Assembly (NCBI GenBank): GCA_020053915.1
Contig: JAGVMG010000014.1
Coordinates: 1 to 64,000, forward strand
Source of the DNA: Parachlamydiales bacterium
Lineage (GTDB): Bacteria > Chlamydiota > Chlamydiia > Chlamydiales > Rhabdochlamydiaceae
Direction of reading: 5' to 3'
DNA length: 64,000 nt
Shown: one piece after another, positions 1-7,462 of the stretch
How the letters are laid out: each line of letters opens with the position of its first letter
How positions within the stretch are numbered: position 1 is the first letter of the stretch
Translations under genes and position numbers: made by a program
Notes under the pieces: generated by a model
What the model saw: only the letters and a program-made list of their open reading frames with translations
Database searches by the model: none
What the model was told of the DNA's origin: nothing

Positions 1-65
1 GTCTGCACACAGCGGCCTTTACGATCGCTTAGCCGCGGGAGCTTTCACATCAGCCCAAAGAGCAA

Positions 66-107
66 AAACTTTTTTAACTATGTACTAGTACATAGTTAAG
101 AAAGTTT
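66..107. repeat. 42-bp near-perfect palindrome (possible bidirectional terminator)
   Basis: The core at 74-99 (TTAACTATGTACT and its exact complement) is a perfect 26-bp palindrome. It extends outward to AAACTTT/AAGTTT arms with a single mismatch (T73 versus G100, a G-U pair in RNA). It is flanked by an A-run on the left and T-rich DNA on the right, as in a bidirectional terminator, but it could also be a protein-binding site. No gene is seen between base 1 and the regulator that ends at 224. Confidence 0.6.
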
Positions 108-126
108 CTTCAGCAGCGGGTCTGTC

Positions 127-200
127 GTTTTTACCACAGTGAGAGGAAACCACAGAGGAAAAAAAGCTTTTCTCTGTGATTTCCTCTCTCTGTGGTAAAA
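127..200. repeat. Dispersed inverted repeat, TTTTACCACAGAGA family, copy 1
   Basis: Two arms of about 33 bp (about 128-163 and 167-200) are imperfect inverted complements, each beginning TTTTACCACAG from its outer end. A related, more degenerate element occurs at 9753-9813. Both lie between genes. This looks like a small dispersed palindromic repeat, possibly acting as a terminator at the 3' end of the regulator gene. Confidence 0.65.
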
Positions 201-223
201 TTGCATTTACACAACAACACCAT

Positions 224-1036
224 CTAGATGATCGAATAATAATAGCAAATCTCTTCGTTTTTACGGGGGCCGATGATCCTCCATTGCAGCTGAATGTGCT
301 GCGGATCGTAGGTGGCGCAGCCAAAGTAGCTGTCTTCGGCGCAGAGATGAGGATCGAGCGCTTCTAATGTTGTCTTTCCCGTTGGGACGAGGTGGAACAA
401 AAACACCGGACGGTTCACACCAAAACGCAAATGCTCCAAAGAAATCATCCCCGCTTCGAGGTCAAGACTCCAACGGAATGTGTTATGAAAATCGAGCATC
501 TGCCCATTGTTCCCTAGCCAATTCCCTTTTTCAGTAAAAGTCAGGGTCTTCTCATCTTCTTTACCGACTGTTACCTCCCCTTTTCCTTGGCCATTGGAAG
601 AGTGCTCTTCCGAGGCTTTCGATTTGGCGATGAACGTCAAAACGCGAACTTGCGAAAGCTGTGTCCAAAAGTCTAAAAGGCGCTGGCGCGTCTCTTCATT
701 TTTCGCTTGCGCCTCGCGGTAGCTTAAGCGCGGTTTTGTATTCACAAAAGTGTAGAGTTTTTTTTCTTGAGGAGAAAGCAGCGTATAGGCTTTTCGCAAG
801 AGAATCTGTAGCTCTGTTAACAGAGCATACGTGGGATTCCATTGATAGATCCGCGTTTTTCCTTCGAGATGACTCGTTAAAATTGCAGCGCTCTCTAAAC
901 GGATCAAGCCTTTTTGAATCGGAGTCAAGGGCGTTTTTAGGACTCGTTGTAGCTGCGTGCCATAACACCGTTCATTCACAAACAAGAAAAAGAGAATTTT
1001 TTCAACAGTTTTACTGCCTACAAGCGATTCAAGCAC
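224..1036 (-). CDS. Winged-helix transcriptional regulator fused to a DUF6314-like domain
   Basis: The first ~85 of 270 residues look like a winged helix-turn-helix: a helix-rich start, YGTQLQRVLKTPLTPIQKGL as the helix-turn-helix region, then a short wing ending in TRIYQWNPTY. Residues ~130-270 resemble the DUF6314 family, with LTFTEKGNW, F-x-N-x-x-R-W, LEHLRFG, PVFLFHL and WRIIGPRK in order. The two parts are joined by a low-complexity linker. GTG at 1036 is the only suitable start; a strong AGGAGG lies 12-13 bases upstream. The gene is divergent from the biotin operon, and two similar palindromes lie between them, so it is a good candidate for the local regulator. Its ligand is unknown; DNA binding and control of bio genes are inferred. 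Confidence 0.7.
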   Translation of the reverse strand: MLESLVGSKTVEKILFFLFVNERCYGTQLQRVLKTPLTPIQKGLIRLESAAILTSHLEGKTRIYQWNPTYALLTELQILLRKAYTLLSPQEKKLYTFVNTKPRLSYREAQAKNEETRQRLLDFWTQLSQVRVLTFIAKSKASEEHSSNGQGKGEVTVGKEDEKTLTFTEKGNWLGNNGQMLDFHNTFRWSLDLEAGMISLEHLRFGVNRPVFLFHLVPTGKTTLEALDPHLCAEDSYFGCATYDPQHIQLQWRIIGPRKNEEICYYYSII

Positions 1037-1068
1037 AACTATTTTCCACCTCCTAAGAGGGTTATTTT

Positions 1069-1084
1069 AACCTAACTTTAGGTT
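1069..1084. promoter_or_regulatory. Palindromic operator candidate 1 (AACCTAA-N2-TTAGGTT)
   Basis: Perfect inverted repeat with 7-bp arms, 33 bp upstream of the regulator start. It shares AACCTAA and AGGTT half-sites with the palindrome at 1154-1168. Two similar dyads between a regulator and a divergent biosynthetic operon suggest autoregulated control of both directions. The half-sites also resemble the AACC/GGTT cores of some BirA boxes, so a biotin protein ligase encoded elsewhere is an alternative binder. Confidence 0.5.
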
Positions 1085-1153
1085 TATAGTTCTCTCTCCA
1101 GAGATCATCTAGAGAAGAATTCAGAATTTATAACCCACAAAAAGAATTACATC

Positions 1154-1168
1154 AACCTAAATCAGGTT
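1154..1168. promoter_or_regulatory. Palindromic operator candidate 2 (AACCT-N5-AGGTT)
   Basis: Inverted repeat AACCTAAATCAGGTT, related to 1069-1084 and 85 bp from it. It lies about 30 bp upstream of the putative bio promoter -35. It is the second likely binding site of the divergent winged-helix regulator or of BirA. Confidence 0.45.
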
Positions 1169-1198
1169 TACCCAAGAGTGGTTTTAGGAAATTTCACC

Positions 1199-1228
1199 TT
1201 GAAAACGAACCATATTCATCTCTACACT
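1199..1228 (+). promoter_or_regulatory. Possible sigma-70-type promoter for the bio operon
   Basis: TTGAAA at 1199-1204 and TACACT at 1223-1228, separated by 18 bp and ending 29 bp before the bioB ATG. This was assigned by eye, with weak consensus match. Confidence 0.3.
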
Positions 1229-1257
1229 TTCGGCTAAAAGAAATTTTGGAGAAGAGA

Positions 1258-2229
1258 ATGACAGAGATAAGGACTAACTGGACGCTCGAAGAATTAGAAA
1301 AGATCTATCACACCCCGCTGCTCTCCTTGCTCTCCCAAGCGACAGCCCTGCATACTAAATACCACGACCGCGACGAGGTGCAACTGTGCACCTTAATTTC
1401 CATTAAAACGGGCGGCTGTCCGGAAGATTGCAAGTACTGCGCTCAATCTGCACGTTACAAAACGGATGTCAAAGCAACACCGATGTTGAGCTATGAAGAA
1501 GTGATGGGCGCCGCACATCAAGCCATAGACTCAGGATCGAGTAGAATCTGCTTGGGCGCTGCCTGGAGAGAAGTGCGGAAGAACCGCCCTTTTGCTGAAG
1601 TGCTCGAGATGATCCGCGGAATCACCGCTCTTGGTGTAGAGGTCTGTTGCTGCTTGGGAATGTTGACAGAGGAAAGTGCAACGGCCTTAAAAGAAGCAGG
1701 TCTTTATGCCTACAACCACAATCTCGACACCTCAGAAAGCTACTACCCGAAGATCATTACGACAAGGACCTACCAAGATCGACTGAACACACTGGACATC
1801 GTCGAAAATGCTGGGATTACCGTGTGCTGCGGAGGGATATTAGGCTTAGGAGAGTCAGTTACCGACCGATTATCGATGATCCTAACGCTTGCAACCCGCA
1901 GTCGTCATCCCGAATCCGTTCCCTTTAATCAACTCTCTGCGATTGCTGGAACTCCGCTCGAAAATGCTTCCCCCGTGTCCAACTGGGAGCTCATCCGCAC
2001 CATTGCGACAGCGCGCATCGCTCTTCCAAAAACAGTGCTCCGTTTGTCAGCAGGCAGGCTCGAGATGAGCCATGAAGAACAAACACTCTGCTTCATGGCA
2101 GGAGCAAATTCCATTTTTTCAGGGGAAAAGCTGCTTACGGTCGGCAATCCAAGCATCGATCGGGATGAGAAATTGTTTCGTCTGCTAGGAGTGAAAAAAC
2201 GCCCTGCCTTTAAAGAGGCAATTTCATGA
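1258..2229 (+). CDS. bioB: Biotin synthase
   Basis: Radical SAM enzyme that inserts sulfur into dethiobiotin, the last step of biotin synthesis, in the cytoplasm. The cluster ligands C54-x3-C58-x2-C61 sit in GGCPEDCKYCAQS, followed by the usual YNHNLDTS and PFNQLSAIAGTPL blocks. The 323 residues are close to the usual ~320-350. ATG at 1258 was chosen over an in-frame TTG at 1246 because GGAGA at 1248-1252 is correctly spaced for the ATG. It is the first gene of bioB-bioF-bioD-bioA and overlaps bioF by 4 bp. Confidence 0.97.
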   Translation: MTEIRTNWTLEELEKIYHTPLLSLLSQATALHTKYHDRDEVQLCTLISIKTGGCPEDCKYCAQSARYKTDVKATPMLSYEEVMGAAHQAIDSGSSRICLGAAWREVRKNRPFAEVLEMIRGITALGVEVCCCLGMLTEESATALKEAGLYAYNHNLDTSESYYPKIITTRTYQDRLNTLDIVENAGITVCCGGILGLGESVTDRLSMILTLATRSRHPESVPFNQLSAIAGTPLENASPVSNWELIRTIATARIALPKTVLRLSAGRLEMSHEEQTLCFMAGANSIFSGEKLLTVGNPSIDRDEKLFRLLGVKKRPAFKEAIS

Positions 2230-3302
2230 GTCTTTCTTCATTTCTCGAGTCAAAATTAACAAAACGTCACACAGCTGGAAATTTACGTTATCTCAAAACA
2301 GAGCCCGGACTCATCGACTTTAGTTCAAATGATTATTTAGGGATGGCGAGAATTTTGCACGATTCAAGGCTCAGGAGCGGAGGCTGCGGCGCTACGGGAT
2401 CGCGTCTTTTAACCGGCAACACTTGCTTTGCAGAGGAGCTGGAATCAAAAATTGCCGCATTTCACGGCAGCCAAGCTGCTCTTCTTTATAACTGCGGGTA
2501 CATGGCCAATTGCGGGCTGATCTCTACCCTTGCAGGGCCAGGAGATCTCATCCTTTATGACACGCACATCCACGCCTCGTGCCATGATGGAATCCGCTTG
2601 AGCCACGGTTACTCTCTACCTTGGAAACATAACGCTGTCGATGATCTAGAAAAAAAGCTCATGCACAAGCCCCCTGGCAAACACACGTTTGTCTGTATCG
2701 AGTCGCTCTATTCAACGGATGGAACGCTAGCTCCCTTGCTCGCCATTGCAGAGCTTTGTGAACGCTATCAAGCTTATCTCATTGTCGACGAAGCGCATGC
2801 CGTGGGAGTCTTCGGGGAAAACGGAAAAGGGCTTGTTGCAGAAAATAACTTAAACGAAAAAGTCTTTGCGCACGTGGTCACATTTGGAAAAGCACTGGGT
2901 ACTTATGGCGCTGCAGTCCTCGGAAGTGCATTACTCAAACAGGTTCTGATCAATTTTTCCCGTTCGTTTATTTATACCACAGCGCTCCCCCTTCACAATT
3001 TAACTGCCATCGATGCCGCCTACTCTCTGTTACCCTCACTCAACCAAGAACGCATGCATCTGCGAGAGCTCATCGCTCATCTCAATTTGAGTCAAACACC
3101 GATCCAACCTTTTTTCGTTTCAAGTAATAGCGAAGCGCACCACCTGTCTAGCTTATGCAAAGAGATGGGGTTTGATGTCCGAGCTCTTTTGCGCCCCACC
3201 GTTTTGCGTAATCAAGAATGTCTTCGCATCTGTCTTCATGCATTTAATACTCATGAAGACGTGGAATCGCTACTCCAAATTCTTCCTAGGAGATACGCAT
3301 GA
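2226..3302 (+). CDS. bioF: 8-amino-7-oxononanoate synthase
   Basis: PLP enzyme condensing pimeloyl thioester with alanine, the first step of ring assembly. IDFSSNDYLGMA at the N-terminus, VDEAHAVGVFG and the Schiff-base lysine K222 in TFGKALGTYGAA are typical. At 358 residues it is slightly shorter than the E. coli enzyme. It overlaps bioB and bioD by 4 bp each (ATGA), indicating translational coupling. CoA versus ACP as acyl carrier cannot be told from sequence alone. Confidence 0.95.
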   Translation: MSLSSFLESKLTKRHTAGNLRYLKTEPGLIDFSSNDYLGMARILHDSRLRSGGCGATGSRLLTGNTCFAEELESKIAAFHGSQAALLYNCGYMANCGLISTLAGPGDLILYDTHIHASCHDGIRLSHGYSLPWKHNAVDDLEKKLMHKPPGKHTFVCIESLYSTDGTLAPLLAIAELCERYQAYLIVDEAHAVGVFGENGKGLVAENNLNEKVFAHVVTFGKALGTYGAAVLGSALLKQVLINFSRSFIYTTALPLHNLTAIDAAYSLLPSLNQERMHLRELIAHLNLSQTPIQPFFVSSNSEAHHLSSLCKEMGFDVRALLRPTVLRNQECLRICLHAFNTHEDVESLLQILPRRYA

Positions 3303-3916
3303 ACATTCTCGTCGCAGGGATCGGAACTGGAGTCGGCAAAACACATGTCTCTGCTCTTCTAGCACAAGCGCTGCAGGCAGATTATTGGAAACCCATTCAA
3401 ACAGGGAACTCCTCCGATGCTGAAACTGTGAGTGCGTTTAATCCTGGGCTTAACATCCATCCCGAATGCTACCGTCTTTCCTATCCGGCATCTCCCTATT
3501 TGGCAGCTTTGCGAGAACAGATCACGATCGATCCCGATACAATCCATCTCCCCCAGACAGAGCGCCCTCTTGTCATCGAATCTGTGGGAGGCCTTTTTGT
3601 TCCTGTGACAGAACACCTCCTTAGCATCGATCTTTTTCAAAAATGGGAGTGCGCCTGGATTTTGGTTGCAAATCACTATTTGGGAAGCATCAACCACACC
3701 CTTCTTTCGATTGCAGCCTTAAAACAAAGAGGCTGTCCCCTGATCGGACTCATTTTCAATGACAACTTCAATCAGCTCTCCCCTGAAGACCGAATGGAAA
3801 ATGAAAAGATCATCATTCGCTTATCGAACATCCCTTGTTTAGCCCGCGTCGCATATCTCTCTTTAACACTTCAACCTGAGGTCCAATTATGGCAACACTT
3901 GCTACAAAATCCTTAA
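3299..3916 (+). CDS. bioD: Dethiobiotin synthetase
   Basis: ATP-dependent carboxylation and ring closure of 7,8-diaminopelargonate to dethiobiotin. The P-loop GIGTGVGKTH lies at residues 7-16, with the KPIQTGN substrate loop and VIESVGGLFVPV following, all typical of BioD. Its 205 residues are near the usual ~220. It overlaps bioF by 4 bp and bioA by 28 bp. Confidence 0.94.
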   Translation: MNILVAGIGTGVGKTHVSALLAQALQADYWKPIQTGNSSDAETVSAFNPGLNIHPECYRLSYPASPYLAALREQITIDPDTIHLPQTERPLVIESVGGLFVPVTEHLLSIDLFQKWECAWILVANHYLGSINHTLLSIAALKQRGCPLIGLIFNDNFNQLSPEDRMENEKIIIRLSNIPCLARVAYLSLTLQPEVQLWQHLLQNP

Positions 3917-5136
3917 TCTGGCGTCCCTGGACCCACATGCTTACAGCTTTCGATCCGATCGAAATTGTACACGCAAAAGATGCCAGTCTCATTTCAAGAG
4001 AAGGAAAGCGTTATCTCGATGGGATCTCCTCCTGGTGGGTGAACCTCCATGGACACGGTCACCCTCATATTATCGCCTCCATCCAAAGCCAAGCAGAAAC
4101 ACTAGCCCACACTCTTTTGGCAGATTTTACCCACCTTCCTGCAATGAGCTTAGCTGAAAGACTTCTCGATCTTCTTCCCGGTAATATGAGCCGAATCTTT
4201 TATTCCGACAACGGATCATGCGCTGTGGAAACCGCTCTCAAAATCGCTTTGCAATACTGGCATAATGAAAACCCCAATACGACCCGCACACGCATCGTTT
4301 CCTTCAAGGGAAGCTATTTTGGAGAGACCTTCGGCGCCATGTCAGCTGCCGGGGAAAATGCGTTTAACACCCCTTTTTGGAGACACATGTTTCCAATCGA
4401 TCAGATCGATCCTCCGTTTTTTGGAAATGAAGAAAGTGCGTATGCACAACTCAAATTGATCCTTAAGAATAATCAGACCGCATGCATGATCTTTGAACCT
4501 CTGATTTTAGGCGCGGGGGGCATGCGCCCTTATTCTCCTCAAGGCCTCGATCAACTCATCCAGCTCTGTAAAGAACACCAAGTCCTTACAATCGCTGACG
4601 AGGTGATGACAGGATTTGGAAGAACAGGGACCCTTTTCGCGTCTGATGTGCTTACACATACACCCGATCTCATGTGTCTTGCCAAAGGACTGACAGGAGG
4701 CACGCTGCCCTTAGCAGCTACCGCCTGCACGGCGCCACTCTTCGAGCGCTTCGTTTCCACTAATCCCTCCCATTCTCTAATGCATGGGCATTCGTATACA
4801 GGCAACCCGATCGCCTGCAGCGCAGCACTTGCGAGCCTGCGTCTCTTAACCAACTCCATTTGCACGGAGCAACGCAATCGCATCGCAGAGAGGCATATTT
4901 CATTTGCGCATCAATTCAAAGGACATCGCAATCTGAAAAGAGTAGAAACACTCGGAACGATTCTCATCTTAGAACATAACCTGCAAAAGCCCGATCTTTC
5001 CCGCGCCCTTCTCAACCAAGGCATTCTTTTACGACCCCTGGGCAACGTGCTTTATGTCATGCCCCCTTATTGCATCACTAACGATGAGCTCACTGAAATT
5101 TATGAAGCCCTGATCTCTACCCTGGACTTAACATGA
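3889..5136 (+). CDS. bioA: Adenosylmethionine-8-amino-7-oxononanoate aminotransferase
   Basis: Class III PLP aminotransferase making 7,8-diaminopelargonate, with SAM as usual amino donor. WRPWTHM and DGISSWWVNLHGH near the N-terminus are BioA hallmarks; FYSDNGSCAVE, ADEVMTGFGRTG and the PLP lysine K266 in CLAKGLTGG follow. The length (415 residues) is normal. Its start lies 28 bp inside bioD, and its stop overlaps the next gene by 4 bp. Confidence 0.96.
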   Translation: MATLATKSLIWRPWTHMLTAFDPIEIVHAKDASLISREGKRYLDGISSWWVNLHGHGHPHIIASIQSQAETLAHTLLADFTHLPAMSLAERLLDLLPGNMSRIFYSDNGSCAVETALKIALQYWHNENPNTTRTRIVSFKGSYFGETFGAMSAAGENAFNTPFWRHMFPIDQIDPPFFGNEESAYAQLKLILKNNQTACMIFEPLILGAGGMRPYSPQGLDQLIQLCKEHQVLTIADEVMTGFGRTGTLFASDVLTHTPDLMCLAKGLTGGTLPLAATACTAPLFERFVSTNPSHSLMHGHSYTGNPIACSAALASLRLLTNSICTEQRNRIAERHISFAHQFKGHRNLKRVETLGTILILEHNLQKPDLSRALLNQGILLRPLGNVLYVMPPYCITNDELTEIYEALISTLDLT

Positions 5137-5741
5137 TCTCTTCTCTTTTCTCCCACATCATTTCCGATGCCGCACTGCATGCTAAATGGCTCAACACTCT
5201 CTCTTATCTTGAAAACTGCGGGGCTCGAAAAATCGCCAAGTGCGAGCATCCGACGCTTGTTCAAGAAGAGATGCTCAAACATGCCGCCGAGGAATTTCGC
5301 CATGCCCATTTTCTTAAAACACAGATTAATAAAATTTCAGACACACCACCTCCCGACTATAAAATACCCCATCTTCTCGGAGGCATGGCGACGTTGCATT
5401 ACCTCAACGCTCTCGATCTTCGCCTCTTGCGCCAGCTGCGCCAGCTTGATCTCCCATCTCTTGCGAAAGCTGCCTACCTTCTTGTGACCTTTGCCATCGA
5501 ACAGCGCGCGCTCAAGCTCTATCCTCTTTATCATGAAGCCCTGCTTGCCGCCAAATCCCCTGTGCGCGTCAAGTCAATCCTGCTAGAAGAAGAGGAACAC
5601 TTAGACGCGATGAAAAGAGAAATTGAAAAGCTACAATACGGCCCAAAACTATCCGCCATCGCAACCCAGTTAGAAACTCAACTTTATCAACAGTGGATTC
5701 AAGCTGTGTATAGAGATGCTTACACAATTTATGAAATATAA
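5133..5741 (+). CDS. Ferritin-like diiron protein, fifth gene of the biotin operon
   Basis: An all-helical 202-residue protein carrying a complete six-ligand diiron carboxylate set of the ferritin-like superfamily: E27, E54-x2-H57 (EEFRHAHF), E123 (FAIEQRA) and E153-x2-H156 (EEEEHLDAM). It overlaps bioA by 4 bp, so it is part of the bioBFDA transcription unit. No bioC, bioH, bioI, bioW or bioZ homologue is present in the window, so this protein may supply or trim the pimeloyl precursor. A link to another oxidation such as that done by the chlamydial diiron protein CADD (different fold, para-aminobenzoate) is only an analogy. Diiron chemistry is well supported; its role in biotin synthesis is inferred from context. 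Confidence 0.75.
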   Translation: MISSLFSHIISDAALHAKWLNTLSYLENCGARKIAKCEHPTLVQEEMLKHAAEEFRHAHFLKTQINKISDTPPPDYKIPHLLGGMATLHYLNALDLRLLRQLRQLDLPSLAKAAYLLVTFAIEQRALKLYPLYHEALLAAKSPVRVKSILLEEEEHLDAMKREIEKLQYGPKLSAIATQLETQLYQQWIQAVYRDAYTIYEI

Positions 5742-5802
5742 GATTGACAACTAACTCCAAAGCTGAAAAACAAAGGATTTAAGCGATAAGGAGTATGCCG
5801 TG

Positions 5803-6300
5803 ATGAAAACACTATTCTTCAGTTTCCTTTCTCTAATGGCATTCTTTTTGCCGCTCAACGCCGATGACATCACCGGTTTTTGGAAAACGTACAACGAGAA
5901 GACGAAAAAAGCGGAGAGTGTCATAGCCATCTACACCTACGAAGGCAAACAATACGGAAAAATCATCGGCTCCTTCAACAAAGAAGGAGTGATCAACGAT
6001 TCGATCTATAATCCAAAAGATCGAGCAACAGGAGTCAAAGGCAATCCCTATTATAGCGGTTTAGATATTATCTATGACCTTCACTTCAGCGGTTCTAAAT
6101 ACAAAGGCAAAATCATGGATCCCCGTAATGGGAAAGTGTATAGCGCTGAGCTAAGCACCCGCAATGGAGACCTCGTCGTTACGGGCAAGCTACTCATTTT
6201 TAAAAGCAGCCGCATTTGGAAAGCCGCGGACAATAGCGACTTCACCGCTGCTTTTCCTAAACCTGACGTAAGCACATTTGTTCCCGTTGTGGCGAGATAA
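5803..6300 (+). CDS. Secreted DUF2147 family protein
   Basis: A signal peptide (residues 1-21, ending LPLNA-DD) is followed by the DUF2147 pattern: GFWKTYNEKTKKAESVIAIY, GKIIGSFNKEG, a middle block with YSGLDIIYDL and the KIMDPRNGKVYSAEL strand pair, ending in RIWKAA. This family is a small periplasmic beta-rich domain of unknown function. ATG at 5803 is preceded by AAGGAG at 5788-5793; GTG at 5800 is equally possible. Confidence 0.8.
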   Translation: MKTLFFSFLSLMAFFLPLNADDITGFWKTYNEKTKKAESVIAIYTYEGKQYGKIIGSFNKEGVINDSIYNPKDRATGVKGNPYYSGLDIIYDLHFSGSKYKGKIMDPRNGKVYSAELSTRNGDLVVTGKLLIFKSSRIWKAADNSDFTAAFPKPDVSTFVPVVAR

Positions 6301-6334
6301 CATCTATATTGATGTTAGAATGAAAGGCTTTCGA

Positions 6335-6372
6335 GATCAGGTCCGCTATATCGAAATATAGAAGATCCTGAC
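6335..6372. terminator. Stem-loop between convergent genes
   Basis: CTATATCGAAATATAG (6346-6361) forms a 6-bp stem with a CGAA tetraloop, extended across an internal loop by CAGG/CCTG. It lies between the DUF2147 stop and the stop of the small minus-strand ORF. No clear T-run, so terminator function is uncertain. Confidence 0.35.
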
Positions 6373-6392
6373 CTCAAAATGTGAGTTTAAGA

Positions 6393-6509
6393 TTACAGAC
6401 CGTTGATGTGCTTAGAGAGTTTATTGAGGTCTCTGGAAACTCGTTTAAGTTTTTTTGCAAGAATGGCTTTTTTGCGTCTGAAATACTTCGTGGTCATTGT
6501 TTTTTTCAT
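6393..6509 (-). CDS. 38-residue very basic small protein (hypothetical)
   Basis: The minus strand encodes MKKTMTTKYFRRKKAILAKK followed by LKRVSRDLNKLSKHINGL, with about 14 Lys/Arg in 38 residues. AGGA (6517-6520) lies 7 bases before the ATG at 6509; a second ATG at 6512 is in the same frame. The strong Shine-Dalgarno and biased composition argue for a real gene over the open frame on the opposite strand. It may bind nucleic acid; no family was recognised. Confidence 0.5.
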   Translation of the reverse strand: MKKTMTTKYFRRKKAILAKKLKRVSRDLNKLSKHINGL

Positions 6510-7141
6510 CATATATTCCTCTAGAGTACTTGGGTTTTTCCTAATATCATCTGAAACTGCCTTAGAACCAGCGCTGGAATCTACCTGCCTTTAATCGTGC
6601 CAACACCCTGATATTGCCATTATCAAAAAAGAGATAAGACTAACCGCCGAAACAGCTCCCTGGATTGGATGCAAACATATACCGAAACTACTTCAAAAAC
6701 CGATTCGTGAAGTAGTTTCGGTATAACAACCTTTCCTTTCTTTAATATACAAAATATCTGTTATAATTTGTACTATTTTATTTGATTTTATGTAAATTAA
6801 TTTGCTAATAAAGCAAGTTGTTAATATTGCTGCAATTACAAACACAATAAACCGATGAAATTAATACAACCTACTTAGCCTGAGACTATTCCGACAATTA
6901 CAGTCGATCAAACCCTTTTATTTCTGGAGGGGCATTGAGTTAATGGCAAGGTTCCAAAGGCCCGTTTTTAATAATGGGAGACCATCTTTAATTAGCATAA
7001 GCAGCTTGTAATTAGTCTGATAAGACTCTCAATTGATTGAGAAAGACAAAATGCACTTGGGTCACAACGCCCACAATTTCCCTATAGGGGTTTGCATCAA
7101 ATCATTTGAGTCATTTTTCCTGAGGTGCTAAATGGGTGATT
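6510..7141. other. Gene-poor interval of about 630 bp
   Basis: Apart from the palindromic repeat at 6678-6725, no convincing coding sequence was seen on either strand. A 22-codon open frame near 6943 follows GGAGGGG but is unsupported. The interval ends in a broken ion-channel gene, so it may be decayed coding DNA. Confidence 0.5.
6678..6725. repeat. TATACCGAAAC palindrome family, copy 1
   Basis: Perfect 18-bp arms (TATACCGAAACTACTTCA and its complement) surround a 12-bp loop. Related full or half copies lie at 7422-7455, 17779-17829, 42663-42823, 57415-57444 and 58721-58765. Confidence 0.85.
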
Positions 7142-7400
7142 ATGCACGAAAGCAAGCATCAGCGTTTGATTCCAGTTCACTCATTCGTTCGGCGGATGGG
7201 GCGCCATCTTCTCATTGGCGTTAGCATCATTTTTATCAGGTATGGGACCAGTCGACCCTCTGCTTACAGTCAATGGCAAAATTTTTGCTGGGACTTACGC
7301 CCTTTTTAGCGGCATCATTTTCTTAATCGTCATTGCGATCTTTATTGCCCCCCTTTTCCATCGCTTCTTCCATAAGTTCATGATCAAAGATGTAAAGTAA
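7142..7400 (+). pseudogene. Frameshifted, shortened two-TM potassium-channel-like gene
   Basis: Frame 1 from ATG 7142 reads MHESKHQRLIPVHSFVRRMG then RHLLIGVSIIFI, a typical cytoplasmic N-terminus and start of TM1. The sequence continues in another frame from about 7215 with SGMGPVDPL, NGKIFAGTYALFSGIIF and a final hydrophobic helix ending at 7400. SGMGPVDP...GKIFAGTYALFSG matches my recollection of small bacterial ion-channel-like proteins of about 140 residues. Both the frame change and the missing TM1 end/pore region between the halves indicate a decayed gene. Confidence 0.6.
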
Positions 7401-7421
7401 GACGATATATGCTTTTTCAGG

Positions 7422-7455
7422 TATACCGAAACAACTTAAAAGTTGTTTCGGTATA
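7422..7455. repeat. TATACCGAAAC palindrome family, copy 2
   Basis: TATACCGAAACAACTT and its exact complement with a 2-bp centre, 34 bp in all. It sits 7 bp from the stop of the minus-strand transporter and 21 bp from the end of the channel pseudogene, so its hairpin could terminate transcripts from both sides. Confidence 0.85.
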
Positions 7456-7462
7456 AATCTCC

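Noticed and set aside
6403-6594. 63-codon plus-strand frame with hydrophobic translation
   Set aside because: It is the complement of the basic minus-strand ORF at 6393-6509, which has a better start and Shine-Dalgarno.
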